NCBI RefSeq assembly: GCF_010093535.1 | Contig: NW_022985180.1 | Location: forward strand, 255,748-319,747 | Source of the DNA: Lindgomyces ingoldianus | Lineage: Eukaryota; Ascomycota; Dothideomycetes; Pleosporales; Lindgomycetaceae | Length of the DNA: 64,000 nucleotides | Direction: 5' to 3' | In this document: in pieces, positions 45,655 through 56,639 of the stretch | How positions within the stretch are numbered: position 1 is the first letter of the stretch | Layout of the letters: each line of letters opens with the position of its first letter | Notes under the pieces: model-generated | Databases searched by the model: none | Told to the model about the DNA's origin: nothing | Seen by the model: the letters and a program-made list of their open reading frames with translations, nothing else | Translations under genes and position numbers: made by a program

Positions 45655-46845
45655 AGCGCTTCCAACCGTACGTAATACGATTCGACTTGACCAAATCCGG
45701 GACGTTATGTCTGACTTTCTTAGTACGTTTCTACTATACAATTAACATAAGGACCACTTACAAGTCTTAACTATAACAATTAAGAATCCTTATACAGCTT
45801 AACAACTTAGCAGAAGTTACAACGTAACGCTAGAACAAATATAATCTGTGTTAAATAGGCTCTTTTAGCTAGCTGCTTATAGTATAAGCACTTAAGTAGC
45901 AAGAGTAAGAGTAGTGTACAGTGTGCACAGCGTACAAAGTAGGTAGAGTGGGGGCAACATGTTTCTAGTTCTATTGCTCTGTCTTTTCCTTTGTACAGAG
46001 GAAAAGGGGAATATCTAGATGTTCGCGCACAGAGGTTCGCGCACAAGCATTATGTGACATAGATACGTGATCCTGCTTGTGCGCGATAGCTTGTATCTAG
46101 GCTGTAACGCTGCTACTGCGTACAGACAATCTAAGAGAGCTAAGAGCTTAGAGTAAATTACCCTCTAGCAGAGCTAGTTCTTCTGCAATTAAAGAGCCTT
46201 AATTATCTCTCTAAAAAGGCAGTTCCTGTTAAGGTAGCAAGTCCTTCTCCTACTAGAGAAGGCTCTCTCGCAGTCACAGGACGTACACAGAATAAAGAGG
46301 AAATTAAGGGCAATTTTAAAGAGCGTAGGGTAGGAGAAACATCTTACTTTTGTCTACTATGTAAAAGGATCTGTAAACAAGGGGCTGTTATTCTTAGCTA
46401 TAGTAAAGTCCTCCTAATAAGAGTTATAATATTACTACAACTCTAAGGTTTTCTGCTGCCTTTTGTATAAGCAATTGCTAGTAAGAGAGAATAGCAAATT
46501 ATAACTTAAAGATAATATTAAGGGCAAAAAGTTAACTATTTGCATAAAATCTAATACCCTAGCCCCCCCCCCCTCTCTAACGCGTTCTTGCTTATTGTAC
46601 ACTATAGAGTTTTCACTAATTGTTACTTAAAAACACCCCCTTAAACGCCCTCCTAACGCTTGCCTATAGATGTCTAATTAGGTTCTATATTACTAGGAAA
46701 AATTAACTTTCTGAGACGTATTACAGACTATAAGGGGACCTCTCTTAGTTGTACGTTACAATTGACAGTCCTCTTACGTTTGTACGGCTCACGTGACCGT
46801 AACTATTCACTTTTCTGAGTCGTAGTACGTACGGTTGGAAGCGCT
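45655..46845. mobile_element. 1191-bp Mutator-like non-autonomous element
   Basis: The ends are perfect inverted repeats over 20 bp (AGCGCTTCCAACCGTACGTA), extending to ~29 bp with two mismatches. They are flanked by an exact 10-bp duplication GCATACCTCC. A 9-11 bp duplication is typical of Mutator-like (MULE) elements. The interior is AT-rich, stop-rich, and shows no recognisable transposase, so it is non-autonomous or heavily decayed. A perfect 13-bp hairpin (46037-46049 with 46074-46086) and a C homopolymer at ~46563 lie inside. hAT is less likely because its duplication is 8 bp. Confidence 0.85.
46037..46086. repeat. 13-bp perfect inverted repeat (hairpin) inside the MULE
   Basis: TCGCGCACAAGCA at 46037-46049 pairs with TGCTTGTGCGCGA at 46074-46086 across a 24-nt loop. 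GTTCGCGCAC also occurs as a direct repeat at 46021 and 46035. Confidence 0.9.
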
Positions 46846-46855
46846 GCATACCTCC
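46846..46855. repeat. target site duplication, right copy (GCATACCTCC)
   Basis: Exact match to 45645-45654. Confidence 0.92.
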
Positions 46856-47474
46856 CAGGCTTCGATTGAGGTTTTGCAACTGTTACTTCCTTTGCAATCT
46901 AGTGCAACTTCCTCACGGTAGGGGCTATGGGGCTATTTGAGCGATAGACCCATTATCTATGTCAGCCAGCATCCTTACCCTCCTTACTGCTACTGATGGC
47001 TCCTGGAAATTTCTCTACAATTTCATACTTGAAGTCACAGAGGCCGCGGTCGAAGTCCGATTCTTCCACATCGCTTATAAGATCTTTAGGAAACCCCTTC
47101 TAGATGTAAAACAATAAGCTACATCATTATTGCTCACTCAATCTCGGCCATCTCCTGAATGCCATGGGTGTCCAGGACCTGGCTTAGAATATTAGAAGAC
47201 ATACAAAAGGTGCGGCGCTCAGAGATGCAGTATCTCAATGTATATATCTCATCTGCAGGAGTAATATCGCCTCCTTCCAAGTATCTAACAAGCTACCTTC
47301 TACTCGTATCTGAACTGATGGATTATCGACTCAAGCACTAGTTTAAAATCAATCTAGAAGCTTTAGTCCTCTCCTTGAGCAGTATGTTCACCACAGTGCG
47401 GAGTTACTCTAACACCAGATTGTGTGGGCCAAACGGCCCTTTATTATGCTATAGAAAGCTAATGTGTGCACACT

Positions 47475-47620
47475 ATCGACTTCCTTTTGGGGGCTGGTTT
47501 CGACATCAATGCAATCGGTTACAAAGGCGGCACAGTAATTAACCACGCAGCATACCAGGGCAACATTGCCACTGTTAAGAGGCGCATTGAAATTAGGGCT
47601 GTGACCCGTGGAGTATAGTG
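47475..47620 (+). pseudogene. ankyrin-repeat gene fragment
   Basis: One plus-strand frame reads DFLLGAGFDINAIGYKGG then TVINHAAYQGNIATVK, an ankyrin-repeat pattern (LLxxGADVNA...GTALxxAAYxGNxxxVxLL) that degenerates on both sides with stops. No start, no further repeats in frame. It is a relic. Neighbouring DNA from 46856 to 48484 otherwise shows nothing I can support. Confidence 0.55.
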
Positions 47621-48484
47621 CAACAGGGTTGGTGGATTACATGTTGTCATTTTGTCGAAGCCAACGTTTGAAATGGCCGATCGATAAGAGCGAAAAAGAA
47701 ATGATTGTGGAATTGAGGGGAAGCGCACTTACAAATCTGAGCTAGGTAGGTCAGCAGTTGCTTGTTTGGTCGTTGGTGTATTGTTCCAGTCATCGCACCG
47801 TTTACTTCATATCCGTTTCACAACCAATATTCATTTCATCTATCCCTAGGCCCTATAGTTTGTTCCTAGCCGGTTCAGAGAGCTCTTTCATAGGCAATTC
47901 CATATTCTTTTTGACTTGATAACTATAAAGAACCCCTCTCCCTGTTATTGGGCGGATGCTGTGATAATTGATAATACAACTCCGGCCTCTCCAAGACCCA
48001 TTCTGCTTATTTTCGCCTAATTCTTCCGCAATAAAATCACCGGCTAGGTCTATGCTTCATGCTAGAGCCCATGGGAGAGTGTTGTGACCAATGGCACTGA
48101 CGCCTCCGTGCCGAAGATAGGTCCAAGGTAGCAAGGCCAGTTCTAAAGCTAACCCACTTAAGCTCAAAAGCGCTTAGCATAGGCCAAATTTCAACCTCGA
48201 TCTCGATCTCGAAAAAGCGGCCAGTCAACGGCACTTCCTCACTCTAGAAAGAATTAAGTAATTCTTATCGTTGTTCAGCTCGTGGCTTTGGACCCCACCC
48301 ACAACCTGCATGAAACTAACTCAAAATCCAAAATCTCACCGTTCCACAGCAGCATCCTCAAACTCCCGGAGAGTTGGGTGGGTTAAGAAATGCCCCAAGT
48401 ATTTAAACAAGCATGACGCCCAATTGAAGTTTGAAATCAATTTGGTGCTTCCATCAATTTTATGTGGTCACGGACCGTGGACTC

Positions 48485-51400
48485 ATGGATGAAAGAGATT
48501 CTACGTTACCTGCGCCAGTCCTTGGTGTTGATGACCACCCAATCTTTTGGGACGCAGACAGTGTCCCTTTACAGAGCAGTGGAGAATTTGACAGCCTCAT
48601 TCATCGTGAGCATTCGCCTTTATCTTCTTGTTGGCGTTTTTAAACCGTATGCAGGTAAACGTAGCCAAAAGCGTGATTACTTCGAGCCTACACTTGAGAA
48701 TTGTAGTACTTGGAATGAGCCACCGAACCCAGAGACGTGGGCTTCATTTGGAGATCACGGGGTTACGGCAAGTGTCAACACCTATGGGGATATGATACAA
48801 TTCGGGAGATACCTTGGCGCGGGAAGAAGCGGGATGTTTTCAGCGGACCATTCTACCACAGCGGAGCCGTATTGTGTATTGGCGAGAGCTAGACACTTGC
48901 AGAGCTTATGTCGGGATAAAGAACGACGAGATGTCACCTACGGTCTGCAATTTCCTCATATCGAATTTGAACATCAACCGCAATTGAAGTATGTCCACGA
49001 TACGTGGCCGCGGTATGAATACAAAACAAAGAAGGTCAAAGTCTCTATTCAATGGATGGTCCGAGAGGAAATAGTCTTACAGCAATACATTGTCACGAAT
49101 CTGGAGGCCAAGGAAATAGATATTCCGTTTGAATTTGCTGACGACATGAGGATCCGAGACTTAGAATATCTGGACTCCAGTTATAAGTTCAATGAGGAAA
49201 ACATGGAACTAGAGGATTACGAGAAGTCCGACGGGCCCAATCACTTTGGGTGGACTTTGGTGCACAAACTTCCAACAGTAGTGAAAGGTCCGCAAGAGGC
49301 CAATTCATCAGAAATAGGGGAAGAATCACAGCCACAGGGAACCGAACGCTCTGCACAAAATGTGGAGAAGTCACCCGAGGAAGAAAATGGTCCCGAATTG
49401 CCAGGTTTAAAGACCCATTTGACAGCAACTAGAGGTGATACATCACAAAACGAACATCAAGAGACGACAGGACTACAACAAGATGCAATGGTGCAGTTAG
49501 CAGAACCACAGACCGAGCAAGACGCGGTTGCAGTTATTGTGTCCATCTACCTTGACGGCAGAGCCGTGCAATGGAACAAGACGAAAAGCTGGCATCGGAC
49601 ACTTGGGGTCAGCTCTATGCCCAGAAGTGATAAAATCGAGAGCATTGACGCAGTTTCTGATACAATGGAGGTCGTCACCGCCTACAGGATGATACTCTTA
49701 CCGAAGTCAAAGGCGCATTGGCGGAACTTTGTAATCCCAGCAGCCTCAACGGATGTACACAAATTTCTCAGGGAAGCTCCATTCACACGCTTTTGTCTTT
49801 CTGGGATTGATATTTCCACCAATCCTGTTCCAGATTCCGTCTCGAATAATGTCTCATCGAAAGACAGTAAGGACCCTTCCGGGATACCACGTGATGGGCC
49901 GTCTAATCACATCGAGTTCGTCATACGTCGAAAACTTGAACATATACTCTCTGTATGCGCTATTCCTGTAACACGACCACTTCTGGATGAAGGCAAAAAC
50001 GGCCAGAAGCCTCAGAGCTTTTCAGATATAGAGCCAGTGGCTTTGACATGTGGTGACATATCAGCGCACCGAGTCTGCACCTCAGCCAGCTAGTATGTTT
50101 TTACATGAAATTCAAGGGTGAAGCTAATAAAATTTGTGTGAAGCTTTGCGTTTCGGCTGCTCCTCGATGCTGCGAGACGGCTGGGTCGAATTAAATCCAA
50201 TGACTTATATATAGATTCCCTTCGCCAGAGAATCCACAGAGTTTGCAAGGGCCATCTACTGTGGTTATTGAATGTAGCAGAGAGGAAGACAGTAGAAGGG
50301 TTAATGGAATGGTCGGCCCAAAAGTCAAAGTTTGGATGCTTTGCAGCCAACTACTGGGTAACTGGGAAGATCATGGATCGTTCCTCCTTCTCATGGACGC
50401 CGAATGACTCCTTAACCGATACACCATTTCAAATCATCAAAGCAGCTGAATTTGCCAGCTTATACCCACATCCAGAAGATCAAGCCCTCGCATGGAACAC
50501 GGTATTGAGCGTATGTGAGCCATGGCTCAGAGCCCTGGAGAAATTGGATAAGCATGCTCGCTTCGCTTGGCCTCACGCCCAGGAAGAAGGTATAAACATC
50601 TTTCGGTTAGACGATCACGTCTGGATTTGGAAAGCCTTAAGGTCAATAGAAGAGCTTGACATATGGGGACACCTTCTTCAAGATCCTGAAACCAGTAACA
50701 AAACCGAGGAAGAGGCGGAAAGAAAGCGAAAATTGAAAGATGAAATTGAGCAGTTCTCAAGAAAATTCGGTTCTGATCAAGTTCGACGGGAGGTTCTCGC
50801 CCGTTTTACAATTGAATATGACGTTTCGAGGAGACGAATGCTGGCGGTAACCCGATCTCCTCGAGAAACTCGATTCTTGCTTCATGCAAGAGACACTGCT
50901 CTATTCTATGGAGTCGTCTGGGGTTTCATTTTACAACAGGAATTTTTCGAGGTTTGGAAGAACACGCTAGACGCGCAAGTGCACCACCCCGACAACCAAG
51001 AAACCCGCTGGGATAATTCTATTCGTTACGCCCTCGCCATCTTGATGGGTACTATGGGGAAGAGCATCAATAAGCAGTCACCAAACAAACTACTCGTGTC
51101 TTCAATGAAGCTTCTATTCCAAGCCACTAGCCCTAATGGTTTCTTTCCGGGGCAACTGGACCAAAGTACTAAAAAGCCGACATTATTCTATGAAGAGGAG
51201 GACAGGGATTTTTATTTCCATGCATGCTTCGAGATTCCGTTCATCCTCCTGAATCGTGCCTCTCGAATTAACGCGGTATATCGTCGTGGATCTGATTTGA
51301 TGTCGGATTCGGAGTGGGTGGTCGAGGCAAGCTTAGTGGACGACGAAGGCAATCCGGATACTCTCAAGCGAAAACGGAAATCCCAATCAAAGCATCGACC

Positions 51401-53603
51401 ATTTCCAGGAGATCATCTCCTTCAAAGCTTGGATGGGTTCGACATAATCTCTGATCTTGAAAGAAGACTAGCACCGAATGTTTCGAGGGCAGCTCACAAA
51501 GCCTTGAAGATGAAGAAAAGCATACCTTTCAATAGTCTGATCGATACAAGCAGTATTGTGGATATCGAGGAAGAGTGGCTGTATAATTACCCCGCATTCC
51601 TGCTGGGTGGTAAAGGGATGAAACCTGGAGACGTAATGAAGCAGGCACTAGAACTTTCAAAACAGGATGAAAGCAGCGGCGTCGGAGTAATAGTAAACAA
51701 AGCAGCCATTGCATATGTAGAGGCTGTCACTTGCACAACTCGGAATACGTCTGACTATAGCGTGGCTGGAAGCGATAACGATGGGGCCTTCGTGTTTACT
51801 TGGCACGAGTCTACCTATATCGTCGATACTCCAAAGAAAAAGCACCTTGGGAAGGAAGATAAGCGAAGCAGTTTTCAACTTGAACCCATCATCCTCTCAA
51901 ATCGTGGACTGTGGGCTACACTAAATAAGCCTCGCACGGCCGCCGATGCAAAAAAAAGATTTATTTGGTTACCAAAGGCTAGTCCAGAGACTGCGCTGGT
52001 TTGCTATCTCACCAGCTCTGACACGGAGAAACTAGCTATTTCTTTGTTTTTTGATCGGCATGCAAACTTCGAAAATTATTTTATCGATGATGCAGCCATG
52101 GTCGAAAATACGTGGGATAGTGAATTCCACCTAAGCTTCTTCCAGTTAATGGACTCCGACCAAACCGCCTTTCGCCATAATGGGATACCGGAGCCAAGTG
52201 ACGACACCTTTCCGGGCTATTCCAAAAGTAAAATCACACGGGCTTCGATGGGATTTCGCTTTAATGGAGACTTCTTCGACAGATATTGGACCTGCCATTT
52301 CATTGAGTATGTTCCGGCCAATCCTCCCAAAGATGAATGGGACTCAGCGGTGTTTGAAATCAATGGCTCGCGTAAACACCGGTCCTGGACGCAACGAAAA
52401 GTCCTCGAGCTGCAGCTCTTCGACCGGATACTAACGGAGCTAGTTAAGAGTACTAGGAAAATATGGAACGAGATCCGTAATGAACTTGGTGTAAAACAAG
52501 GTGCCCTCTCCTTCTCGATCCTCAGCAGCGATGACTACTTCTCGTCAAGCGCACAGTGGCAGAAATCCCAGCATATCCTCCAAGATGTCGAGGAGGAGCT
52601 GTCATCCGCCCTCGCCGCCATCTCCAAATGGGAGTCTCGCGAGAAAGACAGAGAACAACAGAAGCCGCGGTGGACGCGAAATGATGAGCGAAAGTACCGC
52701 GGCGACATCAACAAATTGCTCGGATTAAACAAGCGCAAAATTCGGGACCTCCAAAGCCTTCGTGACAAAGTGCTCTCACTCAAGGACACCCTTGTCAGCA
52801 GTCAAGATCAGATCCGAGACGACCTCGGGCTGAAGGGTGCTGAAAACATCCGCTACTTTACCTACGTCACTGTCGTCTTCCTCCCCCTCGGCTTTGCCGC
52901 CAGCGTTTTCAGTATGAATGGGAGACCTGCCACACACGTCCTTACTAGCATGATTGCCTGCGCCGTGGTAGCACTTGTCCTCACCATCATAGCACTTCTC
53001 AACGCAAAGACACTCAACATCATTCTTGAAGAGATGACTTACTCCGTTGACAACTACTCTCGCGCAAAAATGCAGAGCAGTTCGTTCATGGAGCAAATTA
53101 AGACACGAAAGGAGAAGCATAATGAAATGCTGCGAAATCGGAAGGAGAAGCTGCAGCGATATGAGCCGACCGAGCACAGCCATGATGAGGCTGCACGAGC
53201 AAGTAGGAGCGCCAGCAAGCAGCACACTATTACAAGACGTAGAACGCCGAAGATCGAGAGCAAATGGCATTTGTGGTTTTGGCTTACCTATGTGCTCATA
53301 GAGTTACCAGCGAAGAGGGTGCTACAAGCATTTTTCTCCTTGAAAGAACACCGCCTGACGTGGACAGCTGGCATCCGTGTTGTATTGGGTTTGGCGCTCC
53401 TGCCGATTTTTATCGTATGCTGGCTCATCCAAATCCTGGTTTACAACGTAATCGACCTTTTTGCACTTCTTTGGGGTAGGCGTTATCGATCTCTCTTCCT
53501 CCTTGTCCTTAACTTACTCATAACTCTGTTGAAGTTCTTATTGCTAACCGGGAGGACGAATAGGATGGACTATCTTCCACTTCTCCATGTCGCCGTTCCC
53601 TGA
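48485..53603 (+). CDS. 1672-residue CorA-like multidomain membrane protein
   Basis: Three exons, 48485..48605, 48655..50092 and 50144..53603, with introns of 49 and 51 nt, fuse what look like two separate frames (DSLIHR|KRSQKRDY and CTSASY|FAFRLLLDAARRLGR). The start ATG at 48485 (MDERDSTLPAPVLGVDDHPI) is preferred over 48462, whose frame reads through intron 1. The first ~1400 residues are soluble and resemble nothing I can name. They include YFEPTLENCSTWNEPPNPET, an acidic linker near residues 260-350, and a Trp/Phe-rich block (NGFFPGQLDQ). Near residue 1420 the CorA-type end begins: a coiled coil, then GAENIRYFTYVTVVFLPLGF, FSMNG in place of the canonical GMN loop, and a second helix. After a basic cytosolic loop come ~3 more helices (LALLPIFIVCWLIQILVY, LFLLVLNLLITLLKF). 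It may transport divalent cations or only use the CorA scaffold. Confidence 0.85.
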
Positions 53604-53799
53604 GAGTGGTAATTTCAAGAAAAGTATTGGTAGGCTGACTTATCCCCCTAAATGGTATCGTCCGATTAAAATGCTTGACGTGATGATAACGATCGAGAGA
53701 GAGAAAGTGAAGAGCCCTCGTCGAGGGAGCAAGGAAGACAGTCGCAAGGGCTTCGATGAGATGGAGAACCCAAAGGCAGAGAATGACTCGCCTGTGTAA
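53587..53799 (+). other. possible displaced C-terminal extension of the CorA-like protein
   Basis: Overlapping the stop of the previous gene, the +1 frame stays open for 70 residues and looks coding (RLTYPPKWYRPIKMLDVMI then a Lys/Glu-rich tail). No canonical donor exists before the stop at 53601. Either this copy is frameshifted near 53600, an unusual intron is used, or it is chance. Confidence 0.35.
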
Positions 53800-54599
53800 T
53801 AGGATCTAAGGGATATTCCCAAAGGTAGTATCTCGTGCTTTTCTTACTAGTGGAAGACAATTACGGCCGCATAAATATACTAGGGTAGAATTTTGGGACG
53901 TTTGAGTATCTTGTGCTGCGAAAAGCTCCTTATTGTAGTCGCCGGTACTCACACCCATACAAGTGTTTCCACCACCATCATTTCAAGAGCGCCGAAGATG
54001 AGATATGGTTTCGTGCTAGGAAAGGGCAGTTTCAGTAAGGTGGGAGCTGGAAATATTAGTCAGGAGAGATTATATAATTCCTTGTAGTGCCCAGCTGGCC
54101 GAATAGGACCTCCACCCGATCCTATTATGCCTATTGAAGGGTCATTATCTAGTCTCAATGCTAGGTTATGAGCGTATCACTAAGCCCTCAAACTTCTAGT
54201 TAATCGAACATGCTATAATGGTTGTCCACGTAGCGTTAAAATCGTCCGCTGAACGTCGTCATCAAAGCTGAAGAATAGCTATCATCGAAAAAAAGAGAGG
54301 TCTGCAGATAGGCAGAGTGGGATGAAAAAGAAAAGACAAAGGTACGATTAGAAGACATGGTTTTAGATTCGTACGACCTTATTGATATATGACAATATAT
54401 GGATATGGATATGGAGAGAAATAGCGGCATTTTTAGTACTACAATGGCAGCAATGGTGGCATTCGAATCGCTAGAAATTTATGTCTCTATTCTAGACCAT
54501 TCGAGCTTATAATATCGTGCTGTATAAACATGTATATATATAAGTTATTGTATGCTTTTTAGAGAGATTTTATAGAAATTTAGAATTAACTATTTTGTA
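53800..54599. other. gene-free flank
   Basis: Short frames only; AT content rises towards 54500. Nothing supported. Confidence 0.5.
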
Positions 54600-55530
54600 G
54601 CTACTATAGTCTATAGGAATAATAGGTTAGGTTAATTAAAGTGCACCTTTAATAACTAACACTCTGTTAAGAAATTCCATGTTAGGTAGATTTAGGTTCT
54701 CTTTAAGTATAGTAGAGAACCCTACTTGTGATCGTCTCTGTTGATGGGACGAAGCGAAGTAGAAAATAAAATGGAAAGAGAATAGGCAGACAGGACAGGC
54801 TGTATTTTAGCTGTGCTGTTCGCGTGGATGCAGGCGGCTCAGCCACGGTGTTCAATAGAGCGTAGTACTATTCCTACTGTTCCTGATAGTAGCAATCTCT
54901 TAGCAGTTAGAACAAAAGTAAATTGCCTTCTATTATTGTACAGTTAACAAAGCTATAGTTACTGCAGTAACTGCCTATACTAATTAATTTCTTAGTGTTT
55001 TGGTAGCGCGTTCGCGGAGGACGTTTTCGCGCGTAGTATTATAAGGGCTGCTGTGGAACAGGAGGCACGCCTGGCAAACAAGCTGCAGCAGTACAATAAT
55101 ACTGCTTAATCTAATCTTGTTGCAGCTAAAGACGATATAATCTATAGAGATCTACCTACTTAATGGCATTAAATTAGGCGTAAGCACTATCTAACACTGT
55201 ACAAGATAGCTCTTAACTTCCTATTTATCCCTGCTACAAGCTGTAAGTGCAAGAGGTGCTTTAATCAAGGCTCTACAGCCACAACGCAACTAGATTGCCA
55301 GAGGACTTGTTTACTTAGAGTTAAACAATCTCTGCAACTAGCCCTCTAGAGCCTCTAGAAACACTTGTTACTGCAGTAACTGCACTTAACAGTAGCTTTA
55401 CAATTAATTAACTTAGCAGTAATTGCTACTGCCTGTAAGGCTGTTTTAATTTACTCTCTCTGTAAGAACCAAACTCTATTACCTCTAGGAACGTCTTAAA
55501 AACACTACTGACAGTAACAGTTACGTTCTC
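54600..55530 (+). mobile_element. truncated, RIP-degraded hAT relic (ends uncertain)
   Basis: The subterminal block TAGTTACTGCAGTAACT followed by GCCTATAC at ~54955 matches the left part of the full-length hAT at 60520. A plus-strand reading at 55180-55340 gives a hAT dimerisation motif (LYKIALNFLFIPATSCKCKR, then CF). Everything between is too short for a full transposase, so it is an internal-deletion derivative. The left boundary is vague: 54710-54850 is less mutated DNA. Confidence 0.6.
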
Positions 55531-55911
55531 TGAAACACCATGGGCTCAGCGCACCCGGCCTTGATTGGAAGGTGGGGTTTGGGGCTTTCTCTCTATTTAC
55601 AGCAAAAATTAGCAGGCCTGAAAAGTACAGTATTCACTGCGGATCTCCTTCCTACTGCCTCGCCTCGATATGATTTACAGGAGCGTCCAGAGGTCAGCCA
55701 GACCTACCCTCATCAACCTCAACATCATTGACAACACCTTTCAATTCATCAGCCGAGAGTATCATGTGGGAGGGGAGGTGTCAGTGAATAGCGGTCCTGC
55801 TGAGTGCAGTCTCTTGGCATTGAGCCCCAGCGTTTCGCATCTATTATATGCAAAAATCGGGGCATTTCTTGGCACTGCCATCTAGAATTTTTTCCCCCTA
55901 CTAAAATTGTA

Positions 55912-56526
55912 TGTAAGATTGAAATTTTAACAGGATCTACTATATATTAATAAAAACCTAATAGAACTGCCCTAGGTAAGTTAAAGCTTTTAGTTTGCAT
56001 AGAGAAGCGCGTATACTAACCTTTTTAAGAGTAACAGCGCGTTAGGTTATAATGTATCGCGCCTATGGCATCTCTAGCGTATCAGGCTTAGGACAACAGA
56101 CAGGAACCACAGAAACAGCTTCTTGCTATGCTAGAGTAGAAGGAGCAGATTTTTTAGTAGCTTTTACTACTTTCTTAGAGGGAGGCTTACTCTTTGTAGG
56201 CGCTAGGATATAGTAAGCTTCTCTTACTTGCTCTTATTACTAGATTAACTAACAACGCGCTAGCTTCTGTTTATTACTACTAGCAGGCTCCTTAGGCTTC
56301 TCTAACGGGCCCTGCGCCCTCACCTGCGTAGAATAGGCTAGTGGGTTGCTCTCTAGGGGGCTAGGGCTGCTCTGGCCCTCTAATTAGGCCTATTGTTGTC
56401 CTATTACTCTAAAAAAAGCGCTAAGAACAGTATCTTTATATAAACTTAAGGCTTTAACCTACTAATAATGTTCCTAGGAAGAATTTGTTAATATATCTAA
56501 AATTCTGTTAAAATTTAATTACCCTA
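55912..56526. mobile_element. nested 615-bp TA-flanked insertion (Tc1/mariner-type MITE)
   Basis: The left arm of the pogo-like element is split here. The right arm provides the empty site ATTGTAACGTAC, while the left reads ATTGTA[insert]TAACGTAC, so TA is duplicated. The insert's ends are themselves inverted: GATTGAAATTTTAACAG from the left and TAATTAAATTTTAACAG from the right. TA duplication plus inverted ends indicate the Tc1/mariner superfamily. No coding capacity is seen. Confidence 0.85.
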
Positions 56527-56639
56527 TAACGTACTTTATAGGCGAGTTGCTCACACACTTGAGTTGCTTACTTTTGCTAAGACCCTACTACACTACTCTT
56601 CCTACACTAATGCATTTCTAACAACACTACTTAAACACG

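Noticed and set aside
48462..48654. In-frame upstream start of the CorA-like gene (MWSRTVDSWMKEI...)
   Set aside because: It reads through a 49-nt region with canonical GTGAGC...TGCAG ends; the alternative exon in the other frame gives a better start and correct phase.
54640..54745. Solo LTR starting TGTTA with an inverted GGTTCTC..GAGAACC
   Set aside because: No second copy, no target duplication and no polypurine or primer-binding site were seen.
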